DNA of 64,000 bases from an uncultured Granulosicoccus sp. (lineage in GTDB: Bacteria; Pseudomonadota; Gammaproteobacteria; Granulosicoccales; Granulosicoccaceae): contig CANLXI010000036.1 in NCBI GenBank assembly GCA_947495035.1, positions 1 to 64,000 of the forward strand, written 5' to 3'. Below the pieces are notes generated by a model, which was not told the origin of the DNA, ran no database searches, and saw only the letters and a program-made list of their open reading frames with translations. Positions 19,201 to 27,801 of the stretch are shown in pieces. The translations under genes and the position numbers were made by a program. Within the stretch, counting starts at the first letter, position 1. Each line of letters opens with the position of its first letter.

Positions 19201-19678
19201 CTCGGTCAAGGTACCGGCTTTCAGAAAAGCGGGGGTCGCCCGTTATCTTGACGGACAGTGGAAACTGAGCGGGCTGGGGCAGATTCGTTCCATACGATTG
19301 CTGGATGAGACGCTGTGGCCGGAGTTGGCAAACAGTCGTGGTCTGGTCGGGGTAAGGCAGCTGCATGATGGCATGTACATGCACACCGATGGTGCCGACG
19401 AGGTTCTGTTTCGTCTGCGCGAGGATAGTCCGAAAGGCGTACATCTGGTGTCCAGCAATGGACGGGTAAACCACTGGGATGCGAGTGGCGGCCAGTTGAC
19501 CCTGCGGGTTACCGCGGAAGTGCCGGTGACGATCGAGCTCGGTGGTGGCATCAGCTCTGCCTGTTCCTTGCGTGCCGGCAAGAGTTCCGTTCAGGGACGA
19601 CTGACCGAGGACAAGACAGTGTCCTTTTCCTTTTCCAGCAGAGATACAGGCAATGCAACCCTCAACTGCCCGGCGTGA
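16265..19678 (+). CDS. pelA: PelA glycoside hydrolase/deacetylase with extra N-terminal PelC-like domain (lipoprotein)
   Basis: A 1137-residue protein, about 190 longer than P. aeruginosa PelA. Residues 1-33 form a lipoprotein signal ending in LAAGC (Cys33, then Gln, suggesting the outer membrane). Residues about 55-165 resemble PelC: PLQNLSD, LLETRLRMQGV, YRVDGVVSRWHY, VRDRQADEMVWSGSAA. Residues about 235-500 are the alpha/beta-barrel hydrolase, with E291 (YLSVGEVG) and LFLDTMDSFN. A reductase-like middle follows, then a CE4-type deacetylase with D719/D721 (HIDGDA) and the metal site H791-TYS-H795. It should partly deacetylate and trim Pel in the periplasm; here it is probably membrane-tethered. 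It overlaps pelB by 26 nt. Confidence 0.9.
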   Translation: MNIETAGAWPWGRRWRFRTLLAVLLAGGLAAGCQSLSSMGSAESGNGVRTATRLFMQTNWSIGPLQNLSDADTAGDSVQALLETRLRMQGVSAQVSDPGRAYYRVDGVVSRWHYTGGASARADVALTLNVRDRQADEMVWSGSAADKGRRGESLSSVADRIIGTLLERMPLIEQAPPPVRPVGIVADTDDTLAGGVPALGAGNRVNGVELTTLMPVTGLRTASATTEYIEVQPDKALAGRSTAFHYAPRPPIDELSQFDRLVLEPDNIQPDELQALKERGAVVFAYLSVGEVGPTRAYASELDPRWILGKNPAWDSDVLDLSNPDLRGFLLERAGHLRAAGYGGLFLDTMDSFNLIADTEAQRDQQQAGLISLIKGFAERYPDLRIMTNRGFEVLDAIAPLIEAVAAESLYAGWNNAEQQHVEVPAGDREWLLARLNHARDTLQLDVIAIDYVPVSRRDEARRVAARIAAHGFIPWVANPELDLVGVGALEVIPRKVLMLHDSRHGPLSESPVHKFVAMPVEYMGYVPEYLDVAREPLPAGELKGRYAGIVTWTNRRFSDPAVRTWFQKQLDDTVPVAFLGMPPVELDEQMSRSLGLSLPGVLDIDTARLEYADELIDPERSMSRRVDSVSHVAQSAGAGNTVHMRLVDDRQRRADVVVTGDFGGFAWQPGLVDDGLDYETYWIVEPFAFLRRALQLLDAPMPDVTSENGKRLWLAHIDGDALPSWAEMPGGKLGAEVIYDEVLTHYDAPHTVSIVEAEMTEFPAYDDRRDRMYDIMRKTFRLDNVEIASHTYSHPFKWAQLGEYRFPGRYNLAIDGYIYDPERDLAGSIDFINRELAPEDKRLKVMLWSGDALPRSDDLAVLDRLGIPNLNGGLTYITRATPTQTLISPMARPVGDYLQVYAPVMNENMYTNDWLGPFDGFRNVIETFEMTESPRRIKPMNVYYHFYSGTKISAMKALKEAYDWSLSQDINPIHVSDYSVKVPAFRKAGVARYLDGQWKLSGLGQIRSIRLLDETLWPELANSRGLVGVRQLHDGMYMHTDGADEVLFRLREDSPKGVHLVSSNGRVNHWDASGGQLTLRVTAEVPVTIELGGGISSACSLRAGKSSVQGRLTEDKTVSFSFSSRDTGNATLNCPA

Positions 19679-22600
19679 GAGTCTGATCAATCCGCTGAGC
19701 CTGGCATTGCTGGCAGGTCTGTTCGCGGTCGCCTTTCTGGTGCTCAAGCCCGATGCGGTTCCGGGTCTGAACGCTCTCGATGGTGACGGTATCCATGGAA
19801 AATCCGATGCTGTCGTCGACGAGTTGAGCCTGGCCTATCTGCGCGCACAACGCAGCAGCGGCAAGGCCGATGACGCCAGTCTGATCAGCGCTGTGCAGAG
19901 TCTGGCGAGTTCCGACCGACATGCGGATGCCCGCCTTTTGTTGAACGAATACCCTCAGCTGGAAATCGGTGAGCCCCTGCGCTTCGAACTGGACCTGGAG
20001 CACGCCGCGGCCAATTCGCCCAGTGATCTGTATGCTGCCCTGCAGACTTTCGCCGACTCACCGCGATTGCACTCCGACAAACTTCTGGAGCGGGCCAGGA
20101 CCCTGGGCAAGAGGCTGAGCCAACCGGCTCTGAATGCCAGGCTGCATGCTCTCTGGGCTGCATCGGCAGAAGGCGGTGAGCTTGCTCTTGCTCGATATCT
20201 CGAGTGCGGCCGCTATCTGGGAGCTATCAATGAGCGGGTAGCGGCGCGTGACTGTCTGTCGAATGCGCGCCAGCTGGCGGATACCGATGCGCAACGTTTT
20301 GAAGCGGGTCTGTTCATGCTGCCGATCCTCGAAACAGGCAGCGCCCGACAGGATGCTCTCGTGCAGGAGTTGATGAGTAATCGGCAGATTCCGTCAGCCT
20401 TGCTCGAACCCTTCGCCGATACTCTGCTGCAGATCGGTCGACCGGATATGGCTTATCGTATTCATGCAAGGCTGGCACTGACAAGGCCCGCTCAGGCCGA
20501 TACCTGGCTGCCACTGGCTGCACGCTGGGCGCAGGCAGCCGGTCGCCCGGCTGAGGCGGCAGTTTTTCTGGACTCTCTGGCCAGGTCGACCGGGCCCGGC
20601 AGTCCTGGTCCGGATGAACGACGAAAACTGGCGGAGGAGGTGGAGGCTCTGTTGCTGGCCGCAGGCCAGACCCGCAAGGCCTATGCAAGCATACAGGCAC
20701 GCATCCGCAAGCATCCAGAGGATCCGGGCACGCTGAAGCAGGGGGTCGTGCTGGCCAGGCAGCTGGGTGAGTTCTCGCAGGCCCTGGCCTGGAATACGCA
20801 GGTATTGTCATTCGAGCCGGACGACGAAGACACCGTGCTCCTGCAACGGGAACTGGCTCTGGCTGCCGGCAATCTGCCAATGGCCCTGCGCTGGGCAAAC
20901 CGGGTTGTCGAGCAGCAGCCTGATTCAGTGAAGGAGCGAGAGATGCTTGCTCGTATCACGGAATGGAATGGGCAGCCCGTCGAGGCGCTGAGCCACTGGC
21001 TTTGGTTGGCACAGCAAGCTGCGCGCGCGGATGTGCCGATGACGGTGCGACGGCAAGTCGGTATGACGGCGTCATCGGATACCGATACGCCCGCCATGGG
21101 GGCTGCACTTGCCGAGGACGTCGAGCAGTCTGGCGTGGATGTCCGGATCAAGGCACTGCGAGAAGTCGTCAGGCTGGCCGATATCACCCTGCAACCTGGT
21201 CTTGCCGCACAGGCACTTCGGGATATCACGAGATTGACAGTGCCGGAAGGCAGCGATGTGGTCAGGTTGGCGGCTCTGTACGATCTGGAAGGTCGCGGTG
21301 ATGAGGGCTCCCGGGCGCTGCAGGAAATCATTGCCACGCATGGTCCGTCTGCCTTCGTGCTGCGTACCCTGGCATCCCACGAATTGAATCACAGCAACTA
21401 CGCCGAGAGTCTGGCGGCCTGGAATCAGTATGTCGACACTTTCGGTCACGATGCCGAATCCACACTCTCCCGCATGGAGCTGCTTTGGCGACTGGATGAC
21501 AAGGACAAGGCCGCCGATCTCAGTGAACATCTCAGGGGGATGACATTGCTGTCGACAGCGAGTGACTATCAGCTGCGCCTGATGGCCGAGATCGGCTGGC
21601 GATACCGCAAGCCATGGTTGACCCTGATGGTGCGTCCTCGACTGAAAGCGCTGGAGGTGGAGGATCAGAGAACGTTCTTCGGTCGGCGTTCTCTGGAGCT
21701 TCTGGTGGAAACCGGCAAGGACCGGGAAGCACTTGCCGAGGCAATGCAGCTATGGAACTCCACTGGCAGTGCCGATTTTGCGTTCACCATCATGCAACTG
21801 GCTGTCAAGCTGGGGGATCGGGAAACACAGCAGCAGTTCGAGCCAGACAGCCCCGACAGTGATTCACTGCAGGGTCTGCCGGCCTACTGGGCGCAGATTG
21901 CCACTCAGCGATTGCAGCAGGGGAATGCAAGTGCTGCGATCCAGGCCTATGAACGAGCCCTGAAACTGGATCCCGCCCATGTCGAATCCGTTGCGGGCCT
22001 GATATGGACAACCATCGGCGAACAGGATGAGATGCGGTTGATGGCGCTATTGCAGCAGCATCGACAACTGGCCGAACAGACTCCGGCACTGTGGCAGGCG
22101 ATGGCCATGGGCTACCTGCAAATGGGAGCTGCCTCGGCATCTCTGCAGTGGTTCGATCGGCTGCTGGATCAGATCGAGGCTGATTATGGCATGTTGCTGA
22201 CCTATGCCGATGCGCTGGAGTACGCCGGTCGAAGCGCTTCCGCCTTCAAGGTGCGTCAGTACACGCTGCAGCAACTGCGTCCCTTGCTGGTGGAGAGCAC
22301 CGCTGATGAACAGGCCTTGCTGTTGCGACAGTACACGCGTCTTTCCGTGCGATATGCCGGTGCGGAGTCCAATGAATCACTGGTGGACCATTTGCTGAAG
22401 AGCGGTGCAGATGCCGGCACGCAGCAAGATGCGCTGTGGCGTGAGGACATGGCCATCTCCTGGCTGATGGCAACCCAGCAATTCGAGCATGCACGCCTGA
22501 TCATGTCCCGTCTGCATGCCAGTCGTTTGCAGGCGCCGGTGTGGCAGGAAGTGGCACTGGCGCTGAAGGATGAAGATGAGGCGGCCCTGCAAGCTCTGGT

Positions 22601-23714
22601 GCAGGCCAGTGGTCCGCTGTCAGTCGGCAACCACATACTGGCGCTGCGACAACTGGGTAACGAGCGTGAAGCCTATGCCATTGTGCAGCAGGTGATGCGT
22701 CCCGGACCACGGCTGGCGGGTGTGACGCTGGATGATCTGCGAGTGGCTCAGGAGCAGTATGTATTCCTGCGCGATTCACGTCCCAGCTTCGTCTCGGGCG
22801 GTATCGACAGTCGCCACTCGGGAGACCTGAACATTAGGGAATCCGGTGTGCGTCTCAGGCATACCCTTGCAGGGCAGAACCTTGGCATGTCGCTGGACAT
22901 GACACGACGCCGTCTCGACTCGGATCGTTATGACGTGGCGGGCAATGAAGAACAGGACGATGTGGCCCTGTCGTTGTTCTTTGGCAATACGCGTCTGGGC
23001 GGTCGCGTGACCACCGGGCTGCTGCGCAACGGAAATGATGATCTGGTGTATGGCAGCGCTGCCTTTGCCAGCGCGTTGCGCGATCAGCGCAGTCGCTTCT
23101 CGACCGAACTGGCCTATAACGAAGCCGTCGAGCTTTCACCGGAGCTGATCATCGGAGCACGACAGCATCGTCTCAGCGTTGCCTACGATGCGGATATCGG
23201 TCGTCGCGAGTTCGTTCGTGTGCAGGCGGATGCGACCGAGATCAATACGCGTGTAGAGCAGAGCAAGGTGGCACGAGGATTGGGCGGTAGTGTCGAATTG
23301 GGGATGCGTGGCAATTTCGGCAGCAACAGCTGGTCTACCAGCGTCCGTGCCGCCCATCTGGAGCACGACAGGGAAGCGCGCCTGCCAGAAGAACTTCGAT
23401 TGGCGCGTAACAGTCGAATCGACTCCGTCCTGGCGCAGGAAGTTCAGACTCTGTCGCTGGGTGCGTCACTGTCGCGAGGGGGGATCAACGCCGATTTCCC
23501 TCAGGTCAGCGCACCACGTTATTTTCTCAGCGCCAGTCTCGGGCATGACTGGCCGGACAGGGTGGTGGGTTTTCAGTTGGGTGCAGGCGCTGGCATACGC
23601 GTGCTGGGTGGGGATGAGCTGAGTTTCTCGCTGTCGCATGATACGCAGCCCGGCATTCGTCGCTCAGGTGATGCGACCGCGCTGGGCATCAATTACCGCT
23701 ATCATTTTCAGTAG
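19653..23714 (+). CDS. pelB: PelB, outer-membrane Pel export porin with TPR scaffold
   Basis: A 1353-residue protein and the last gene of the operon. An N-terminal hydrophobic anchor (SLALLAGLFAVAFLVL, residues 16-31) is followed by roughly 1000 residues of helical TPR-type repeats (for example ASAAIQAYERALKLDPAHVE). The C-terminal portion, about 320 residues, alternates polar and hydrophobic residues as in a beta-barrel and ends in YRYHFQ. In P. aeruginosa the TPR region binds PelA and the 16-stranded barrel exports the polymer. It is somewhat longer than the 1193-residue P. aeruginosa protein, mainly in the TPR part. Confidence 0.9.
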   Translation: MQPSTARRESLINPLSLALLAGLFAVAFLVLKPDAVPGLNALDGDGIHGKSDAVVDELSLAYLRAQRSSGKADDASLISAVQSLASSDRHADARLLLNEYPQLEIGEPLRFELDLEHAAANSPSDLYAALQTFADSPRLHSDKLLERARTLGKRLSQPALNARLHALWAASAEGGELALARYLECGRYLGAINERVAARDCLSNARQLADTDAQRFEAGLFMLPILETGSARQDALVQELMSNRQIPSALLEPFADTLLQIGRPDMAYRIHARLALTRPAQADTWLPLAARWAQAAGRPAEAAVFLDSLARSTGPGSPGPDERRKLAEEVEALLLAAGQTRKAYASIQARIRKHPEDPGTLKQGVVLARQLGEFSQALAWNTQVLSFEPDDEDTVLLQRELALAAGNLPMALRWANRVVEQQPDSVKEREMLARITEWNGQPVEALSHWLWLAQQAARADVPMTVRRQVGMTASSDTDTPAMGAALAEDVEQSGVDVRIKALREVVRLADITLQPGLAAQALRDITRLTVPEGSDVVRLAALYDLEGRGDEGSRALQEIIATHGPSAFVLRTLASHELNHSNYAESLAAWNQYVDTFGHDAESTLSRMELLWRLDDKDKAADLSEHLRGMTLLSTASDYQLRLMAEIGWRYRKPWLTLMVRPRLKALEVEDQRTFFGRRSLELLVETGKDREALAEAMQLWNSTGSADFAFTIMQLAVKLGDRETQQQFEPDSPDSDSLQGLPAYWAQIATQRLQQGNASAAIQAYERALKLDPAHVESVAGLIWTTIGEQDEMRLMALLQQHRQLAEQTPALWQAMAMGYLQMGAASASLQWFDRLLDQIEADYGMLLTYADALEYAGRSASAFKVRQYTLQQLRPLLVESTADEQALLLRQYTRLSVRYAGAESNESLVDHLLKSGADAGTQQDALWREDMAISWLMATQQFEHARLIMSRLHASRLQAPVWQEVALALKDEDEAALQALVQASGPLSVGNHILALRQLGNEREAYAIVQQVMRPGPRLAGVTLDDLRVAQEQYVFLRDSRPSFVSGGIDSRHSGDLNIRESGVRLRHTLAGQNLGMSLDMTRRRLDSDRYDVAGNEEQDDVALSLFFGNTRLGGRVTTGLLRNGNDDLVYGSAAFASALRDQRSRFSTELAYNEAVELSPELIIGARQHRLSVAYDADIGRREFVRVQADATEINTRVEQSKVARGLGGSVELGMRGNFGSNSWSTSVRAAHLEHDREARLPEELRLARNSRIDSVLAQEVQTLSLGASLSRGGINADFPQVSAPRYFLSASLGHDWPDRVVGFQLGAGAGIRVLGGDELSFSLSHDTQPGIRRSGDATALGINYRYHFQ

Positions 23715-23724
23715 CGACCCGCAT

Positions 23725-23749
23725 CGGCATGGGCATCTGCCCATTGCCG
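23725..23749 (+). terminator. Hairpin after the pel operon
   Basis: CGGCATGGGCA pairs with TGCCCATTGCCG (one bulged base), 10 bp after the pelB stop and between convergent genes. No T-tract follows, so it may be a weak terminator or an RNA end-stabilising stem. Confidence 0.4.
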
Positions 23750-23836
23750 ACGCAGCGGCGAGCCTGTCTGCATTCAGCACAGCTTGGGGACATGCTTGTC
23801 CTGCAGCTGGTACCTCGACCTGTTCGTCGCCGATTC

Positions 23837-24073
23837 TCAGAACGCGCGGAAGGTCACCAGGGTTTCAGTGTCCCTGATTCCGTCGACGGCATGGATATGG
23901 GTGTTGACGAACTGCCCGACATCCACATCATCTTCCAGATAGAGCTTGACCAGCAGGTCGAAGGAGCCTGCGGTGGAGTAGATCTCCGAGGCAATCTCGA
24001 GCTCCGCTATGCGGTTTGCCACGGTGTAGGATTCACCGAGCTGGCATTTGATTCGAACGAAGTAGGCGTGCAT
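23837..24073 (-). CDS. Stand-alone Lrp/AsnC ligand-binding (RAM) domain protein
   Basis: A 78-residue protein starting MHAYFVRIKCQLGESYTV and containing only the ligand-sensing half of Lrp/AsnC regulators (pattern EIYSTAGSFDLLVKLYLEDD, then IHAVDGIRDTETLVTF). There is no DNA-binding helix-turn-helix. Such domains oligomerise and bind amino acids or other small molecules. It begins 37 bp after the glpK stop and reads in the same direction, so the two are probably cotranscribed. A longer frame starting at 24178 would overlap glpK and adds no domain. Function here is unknown; it might sense a metabolite linked to glycerol use (inference). Confidence 0.8.
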   Translation of the reverse strand: MHAYFVRIKCQLGESYTVANRIAELEIASEIYSTAGSFDLLVKLYLEDDVDVGQFVNTHIHAVDGIRDTETLVTFRAF

Positions 24074-24110
24074 GTCGATGGGTCCGGTCGGTTGCGTTAC
24101 TGGAAGGGGG

Positions 24111-25598
24111 TCAGTGCTGACTGCGTGTGCGGCGAATGGCGTCAGCCCAGCCGGCGGTGACGCGCTCGCGCACGTCACTGTTCATGTCGGGAGAGAACTC
24201 GTGCTCCTGTTTCCAGTTGGCACTCAGTTCGTCCAGTGAAGCGTAGACGCCCGTCTGCAGGCCGGCAAGATACGCGGCTCCCAGAGCGGTGGTTTCCGTC
24301 TGCAGAGGACGCTCGATGGCGATGTCGAGCACATTGGCCAGATACTGACTGAGCCAGTCGTTCTTGACCATGCCGCCGTCCACTCGCACGGTATCGATAT
24401 GAGCGCCATCCTTGCGCATGGCATCAAGCAAATCCATCGTCTGATAGCAGACCGCTTCGAGCGCTGCCCGGGTAATGACAGCGGGACCGGAATCGCGTGT
24501 CAGGCCGTACAGGGCTCCCCTGGCTTCGGCATCCCAGTAGGGCGCGCCAAGGCCGGTGAAGGCTGGCACCAGATAAACGCCATGATTGTCTTCCAGGCTC
24601 GTGGCCAGTGCCTGGGTTTCCTCGGCTGACTGGATGATCCCCAGTCCGTCACGCAGCCATTGCACGGCGGCCCCTGCGACGAAAATCGAGCCTTCGATCG
24701 CGTAGGTGGTGGTGCCATCAAGCCGATAGGCGATGGTGGTGAGCAGCTTGTGGCTGGACGAAATGGCTTCGGTGCCGGTATTGAGCATCATGAAACAGCC
24801 GGTGCCGTAGGTACTCTTGACCATGCCCGGTTTGAAGCAGACCTGGCCGATGGAGGCGGCATGCTGATCACCGGCGACGCCGGCTACGGGAAGCTCGACG
24901 CCCAGCACGGATTTATCGGTCGTGCAGAAGTCGGCGGCGGAATCGTGAACTTCCGGCAACAGGGACATGGGGACATCCAGAATCGAACACAATTCGTCAT
25001 CCCAGCGGTTTTCATGGATATCGAACAGCAGGGTGCGCCCGGCATTGGTGGAATCGGTGGCATGTACGCGACCATTGGTCAGGCGCCAGATCAGAAAACT
25101 GTCCACCGTACCGAATGCCAGTTCACCCTTGTCGGCCCTGGCTCGAGCGCCATCCACATTGTCCAGAATCCAGGCCACCTTGGTGCCGGAAAAATACGGG
25201 TCCAGCAGTAGTCCGGTCCTGGCGGTCACCGTATCGGCATGCCCTCGCGCCTGCAGGTCGCGGCAGCGCTCGGCGGTTCGTCTATCCTGCCAGACAATGG
25301 CGCGGTGTATGGGCTTGCCGGTCTGACGATCCCAGATGAGCGTGGTTTCACGCTGGTTGGTGATGCCAATGGCCGCCACCTGACGGTTGGCCGATTCCGC
25401 CTTGGCCAGGGCTTCCTGACAGACCGCCAGGGTGGATGCCCAGATTTCCTCCGGATCATGTTCGACCCAGCCGGACTCGGGATAGAACTGAGTGAACTCG
25501 CGCTGGGCGATTGCAAAGGTGCTGCCATCCTTTTCGAAGAGCATGGCCCGTGAGCTGGTGGTTCCCTGATCGATGCTCAAAAGCAGTGGCGTGGTCAT
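24111..25598 (-). CDS. glpK: Glycerol kinase
   Basis: A 495-residue FGGY-family kinase that phosphorylates glycerol to sn-glycerol 3-phosphate with ATP in the cytoplasm. The N-terminal phosphate loop SIDQGTTSSRA, the FTQFYPESGWVEHDPEEIW segment, the ATP-domain motif GVAGDQHAA and the late VDGGMVKNDWL all match GlpK, and length is normal (about 500). GGGAG precedes the ATG. It is divergent from glpR, and the glycerol transporter and glpD lie beyond glpR. Confidence 0.96.
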   Translation of the reverse strand: MTTPLLLSIDQGTTSSRAMLFEKDGSTFAIAQREFTQFYPESGWVEHDPEEIWASTLAVCQEALAKAESANRQVAAIGITNQRETTLIWDRQTGKPIHRAIVWQDRRTAERCRDLQARGHADTVTARTGLLLDPYFSGTKVAWILDNVDGARARADKGELAFGTVDSFLIWRLTNGRVHATDSTNAGRTLLFDIHENRWDDELCSILDVPMSLLPEVHDSAADFCTTDKSVLGVELPVAGVAGDQHAASIGQVCFKPGMVKSTYGTGCFMMLNTGTEAISSSHKLLTTIAYRLDGTTTYAIEGSIFVAGAAVQWLRDGLGIIQSAEETQALATSLEDNHGVYLVPAFTGLGAPYWDAEARGALYGLTRDSGPAVITRAALEAVCYQTMDLLDAMRKDGAHIDTVRVDGGMVKNDWLSQYLANVLDIAIERPLQTETTALGAAYLAGLQTGVYASLDELSANWKQEHEFSPDMNSDVRERVTAGWADAIRRTRSQH

Positions 25599-25723
25599 GG
25601 TGGCTCCCTGTAATCATTCCTGTCATTGTACTGATGACGGTGTCGTCTGACGATCCTGGTGGGCAGGCGTCGTCGTGGACTCGTTCAACGGTCGGCGGAC
25701 GAAAGACTTGTCTCGCATGCAGT

Positions 25724-25769
25724 GTTTCGTTTACTGTTTCGTTTTAGCGTGACATACACGAAACGAAAC
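25724..25769. promoter_or_regulatory. Candidate GlpR operator repeats
   Basis: GTTTCGTTT occurs at 25724-25732 and 25736-25744, and its exact reverse complement AAACGAAAC at 25761-25769, just before the glpR ATG and in the region shared with divergent glpK. DeoR-type regulators bind repeated or inverted motifs of this length, so autoregulation plus glpK control is plausible. Binding is inferred, not shown. Confidence 0.5.
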
Positions 25770-25776
25770 CGCATCG

Positions 25777-26595
25777 ATGTCCGAAAATCGCCGCCAATCC
25801 ATTCTGGATATTGCCCGAAAAGTGGGCGTAGTGACAGTGGACGAACTGATTTCCCGTTTCGACGTTACGCCGCAGACCATTCGCAAGGACCTCAATCGGC
25901 TGTGTGACGAGCGCCTGTTGACGCGTACTCACGGAGGCGCTCGCCTTGCGTCCAGTGTCGAGAACATGAGCTACGAGGCCCGCCGCATGCTGGCCAGCGA
26001 CCAGAAGCAGGCCATCGGCAAGGCAGTAGCCGGCATCATTCCGGACAATGCCTCGCTGTTTGTCAATATCGGTACGACCACCGAGGCGGTAGCCCAGGCG
26101 CTGCTGCAGCACCAGCGCCTGTTGGTCATCACCAACAACATCAATGTGGCCTCACTGATGCGCCCCTATCCGCAAAACAAGGTGATAATCGCTTCGGGCG
26201 AGGTTCGTTCGAGCGATGGTGGTGTTATCGGCGAGTCTGCGGTGGATTTCATCAAGCAGTTCAAGGTGGACTTTGCCGTCATCGGCACCTCCTCCATAGA
26301 CGCCGATGGCGCCTTGCTCGATTACGATTACCGTGAGGTGAAGGTCTCGCAGGCGATACTGTCAAATGCCAGGCACGTCATTCTCGTGGCTGACAGCAGC
26401 AAACACGAGCGCTCCGCACCGGTGCGCATCGGGCACATCTCGCAGGCCCACAGTTTCGTGACCGATCACTGTCCAGACGCAGCCTTCCGCAGCCTGCTGG
26501 AGAGTTTCGATGTGCAAGTGATCGAAACCGATGCGCAGGGCACCACGGATGCGCGGCAGGGGAAGGAGGGCGCGGCAGGGTCCGGTTTCGATTGA
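25777..26595 (+). CDS. glpR: GlpR, DeoR-family repressor of glycerol genes
   Basis: A 272-residue DeoR regulator. Residues 1-57 form the helix-turn-helix (RRQSILDIARKVGVVTVDEL, then FDVTPQTIRKDLNRL). The rest is the sugar-phosphate-binding isomerase-like domain with DNASLFVNIGTTTEAVA and LVITNNINVA. It should bind glycerol 3-phosphate and release repression of glpK and the transporter genes. The last about 20 residues are polar and variable. A repeat element fitting an operator lies directly upstream. Confidence 0.9.
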   Translation: MSENRRQSILDIARKVGVVTVDELISRFDVTPQTIRKDLNRLCDERLLTRTHGGARLASSVENMSYEARRMLASDQKQAIGKAVAGIIPDNASLFVNIGTTTEAVAQALLQHQRLLVITNNINVASLMRPYPQNKVIIASGEVRSSDGGVIGESAVDFIKQFKVDFAVIGTSSIDADGALLDYDYREVKVSQAILSNARHVILVADSSKHERSAPVRIGHISQAHSFVTDHCPDAAFRSLLESFDVQVIETDAQGTTDARQGKEGAAGSGFD

Positions 26596-26685
26596 CTTTC
26601 GGTTTGTTCGGTATTAGTGTCGTTGGGGAACGGGGGTGTTGACCGATCCTCATTGTTTCCCATCAATTCGCCTTCATGGAACGTC

Positions 26686-27789
26686 ATGCTCGAACTGGAT
26701 AGAGTCAGCAAGCAAGTCGGTGCCAGCCTGCATATCGACAATGTCAGTCTGCAGCTGGAGAAGGGTTCGCTGAATGTACTGCTGGGACCCACACTGTCGG
26801 GCAAGACCAGTCTGATGCGTCTCATGGCAGGGCTCGACCGGCCAACCTCGGGCAATGTGCTGGTCGATGGCAAATCGGTTACCGGCGTGTCGGTGCGTCA
26901 ACGCAATGTGGCAATGGTCTATCAGCAGTTCATCAATTACCCGGCCATGACCGTGTACGAGAACATCGCCTCGCCCCTGCGTCTGGAAGGCGCCAGCAAG
27001 TCCGTCATCGAAAGCAAGGTGCGCGAAGCGGCCGAACTGCTCAAGCTGACCGACTATCTGGATCGTACGCCTCTCAATCTCTCTGGCGGTCAGCAACAGC
27101 GTACGGCGCTGGCAAGGGCGCTGGTCAAGGGAGCCGAACTGGTACTGCTCGATGAACCACTGGCCAATCTGGATTACAAGCTGCGCGAGGAGCTGCGCGT
27201 CGAGCTGCCACGCCTGTTTGCCGAAACCGGTGCCGTGTTCGTCTATGCCACCACCGAACCACACGAAGCGCTGCTGCTCGGCGGCAAGACAATCACCTTG
27301 CACGAGGGGCGCGTCACGCAGTTCGGTCCCACCATCGATGTCTACAACCGACCGGTGGATCTGCAGACCGCGCAGACGTTTTCCGACCCGCCGATGAACA
27401 TCATCGGTGTCGATGCTCGGGCAAGCCAGCTGTTTCTCGGCACGCAGGCGCTGGGTGCCTTGCCTGCGGAAGGCGAGGAGGTGGCTGATGGCAGCTACAC
27501 CCTGGCATTTCGTCCGCATCATGTCTCTCTGACGCAAACGGCAACGCATACCGTGCCGGTCGAGGCCGTCGTCGGAACCAGCGAGATCACCGGTTCCGAG
27601 ACCTATATGCATGTCAGTGTCGAGTCCGGCTCCGGCAAGGTGCCCTGGGTCGTGCTGACCCATGGCGTGCATCGAGTCAGTAACGGCGATGCTATCACGG
27701 TGTATCTGGATCCGGCACGCTACTACCTGTTTTCCGGTAGCGACGGCGCGCTCCGTCGAGCGCCCTCAACTCACGCGCAGGCTGCATAG
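26686..27789 (+). CDS. glpS: Glycerol ABC transporter ATPase GlpS
   Basis: A 367-residue ABC ATPase. Walker A is GPTLSGKTSL, the signature LSGGQQQRTALARAL is canonical, Walker B is LVLLDEPLANLD, and a TOBE-like C-terminal region follows. With the next gene it forms the two-ATPase set of the GlpSTPQV glycerol transporter known from Rhizobium. The ATG at 26686 (MLELDRV) is chosen; an upstream in-frame start at 26617 gives an unstructured extension. The usual H-loop region reads VYATTEPHEALLL, so the switch histidine is replaced by Thr-Glu in this subunit. Confidence 0.88.
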   Translation: MLELDRVSKQVGASLHIDNVSLQLEKGSLNVLLGPTLSGKTSLMRLMAGLDRPTSGNVLVDGKSVTGVSVRQRNVAMVYQQFINYPAMTVYENIASPLRLEGASKSVIESKVREAAELLKLTDYLDRTPLNLSGGQQQRTALARALVKGAELVLLDEPLANLDYKLREELRVELPRLFAETGAVFVYATTEPHEALLLGGKTITLHEGRVTQFGPTIDVYNRPVDLQTAQTFSDPPMNIIGVDARASQLFLGTQALGALPAEGEEVADGSYTLAFRPHHVSLTQTATHTVPVEAVVGTSEITGSETYMHVSVESGSGKVPWVVLTHGVHRVSNGDAITVYLDPARYYLFSGSDGALRRAPSTHAQAA

Positions 27790-27801
27790 CACGGAATTCT
27801 C

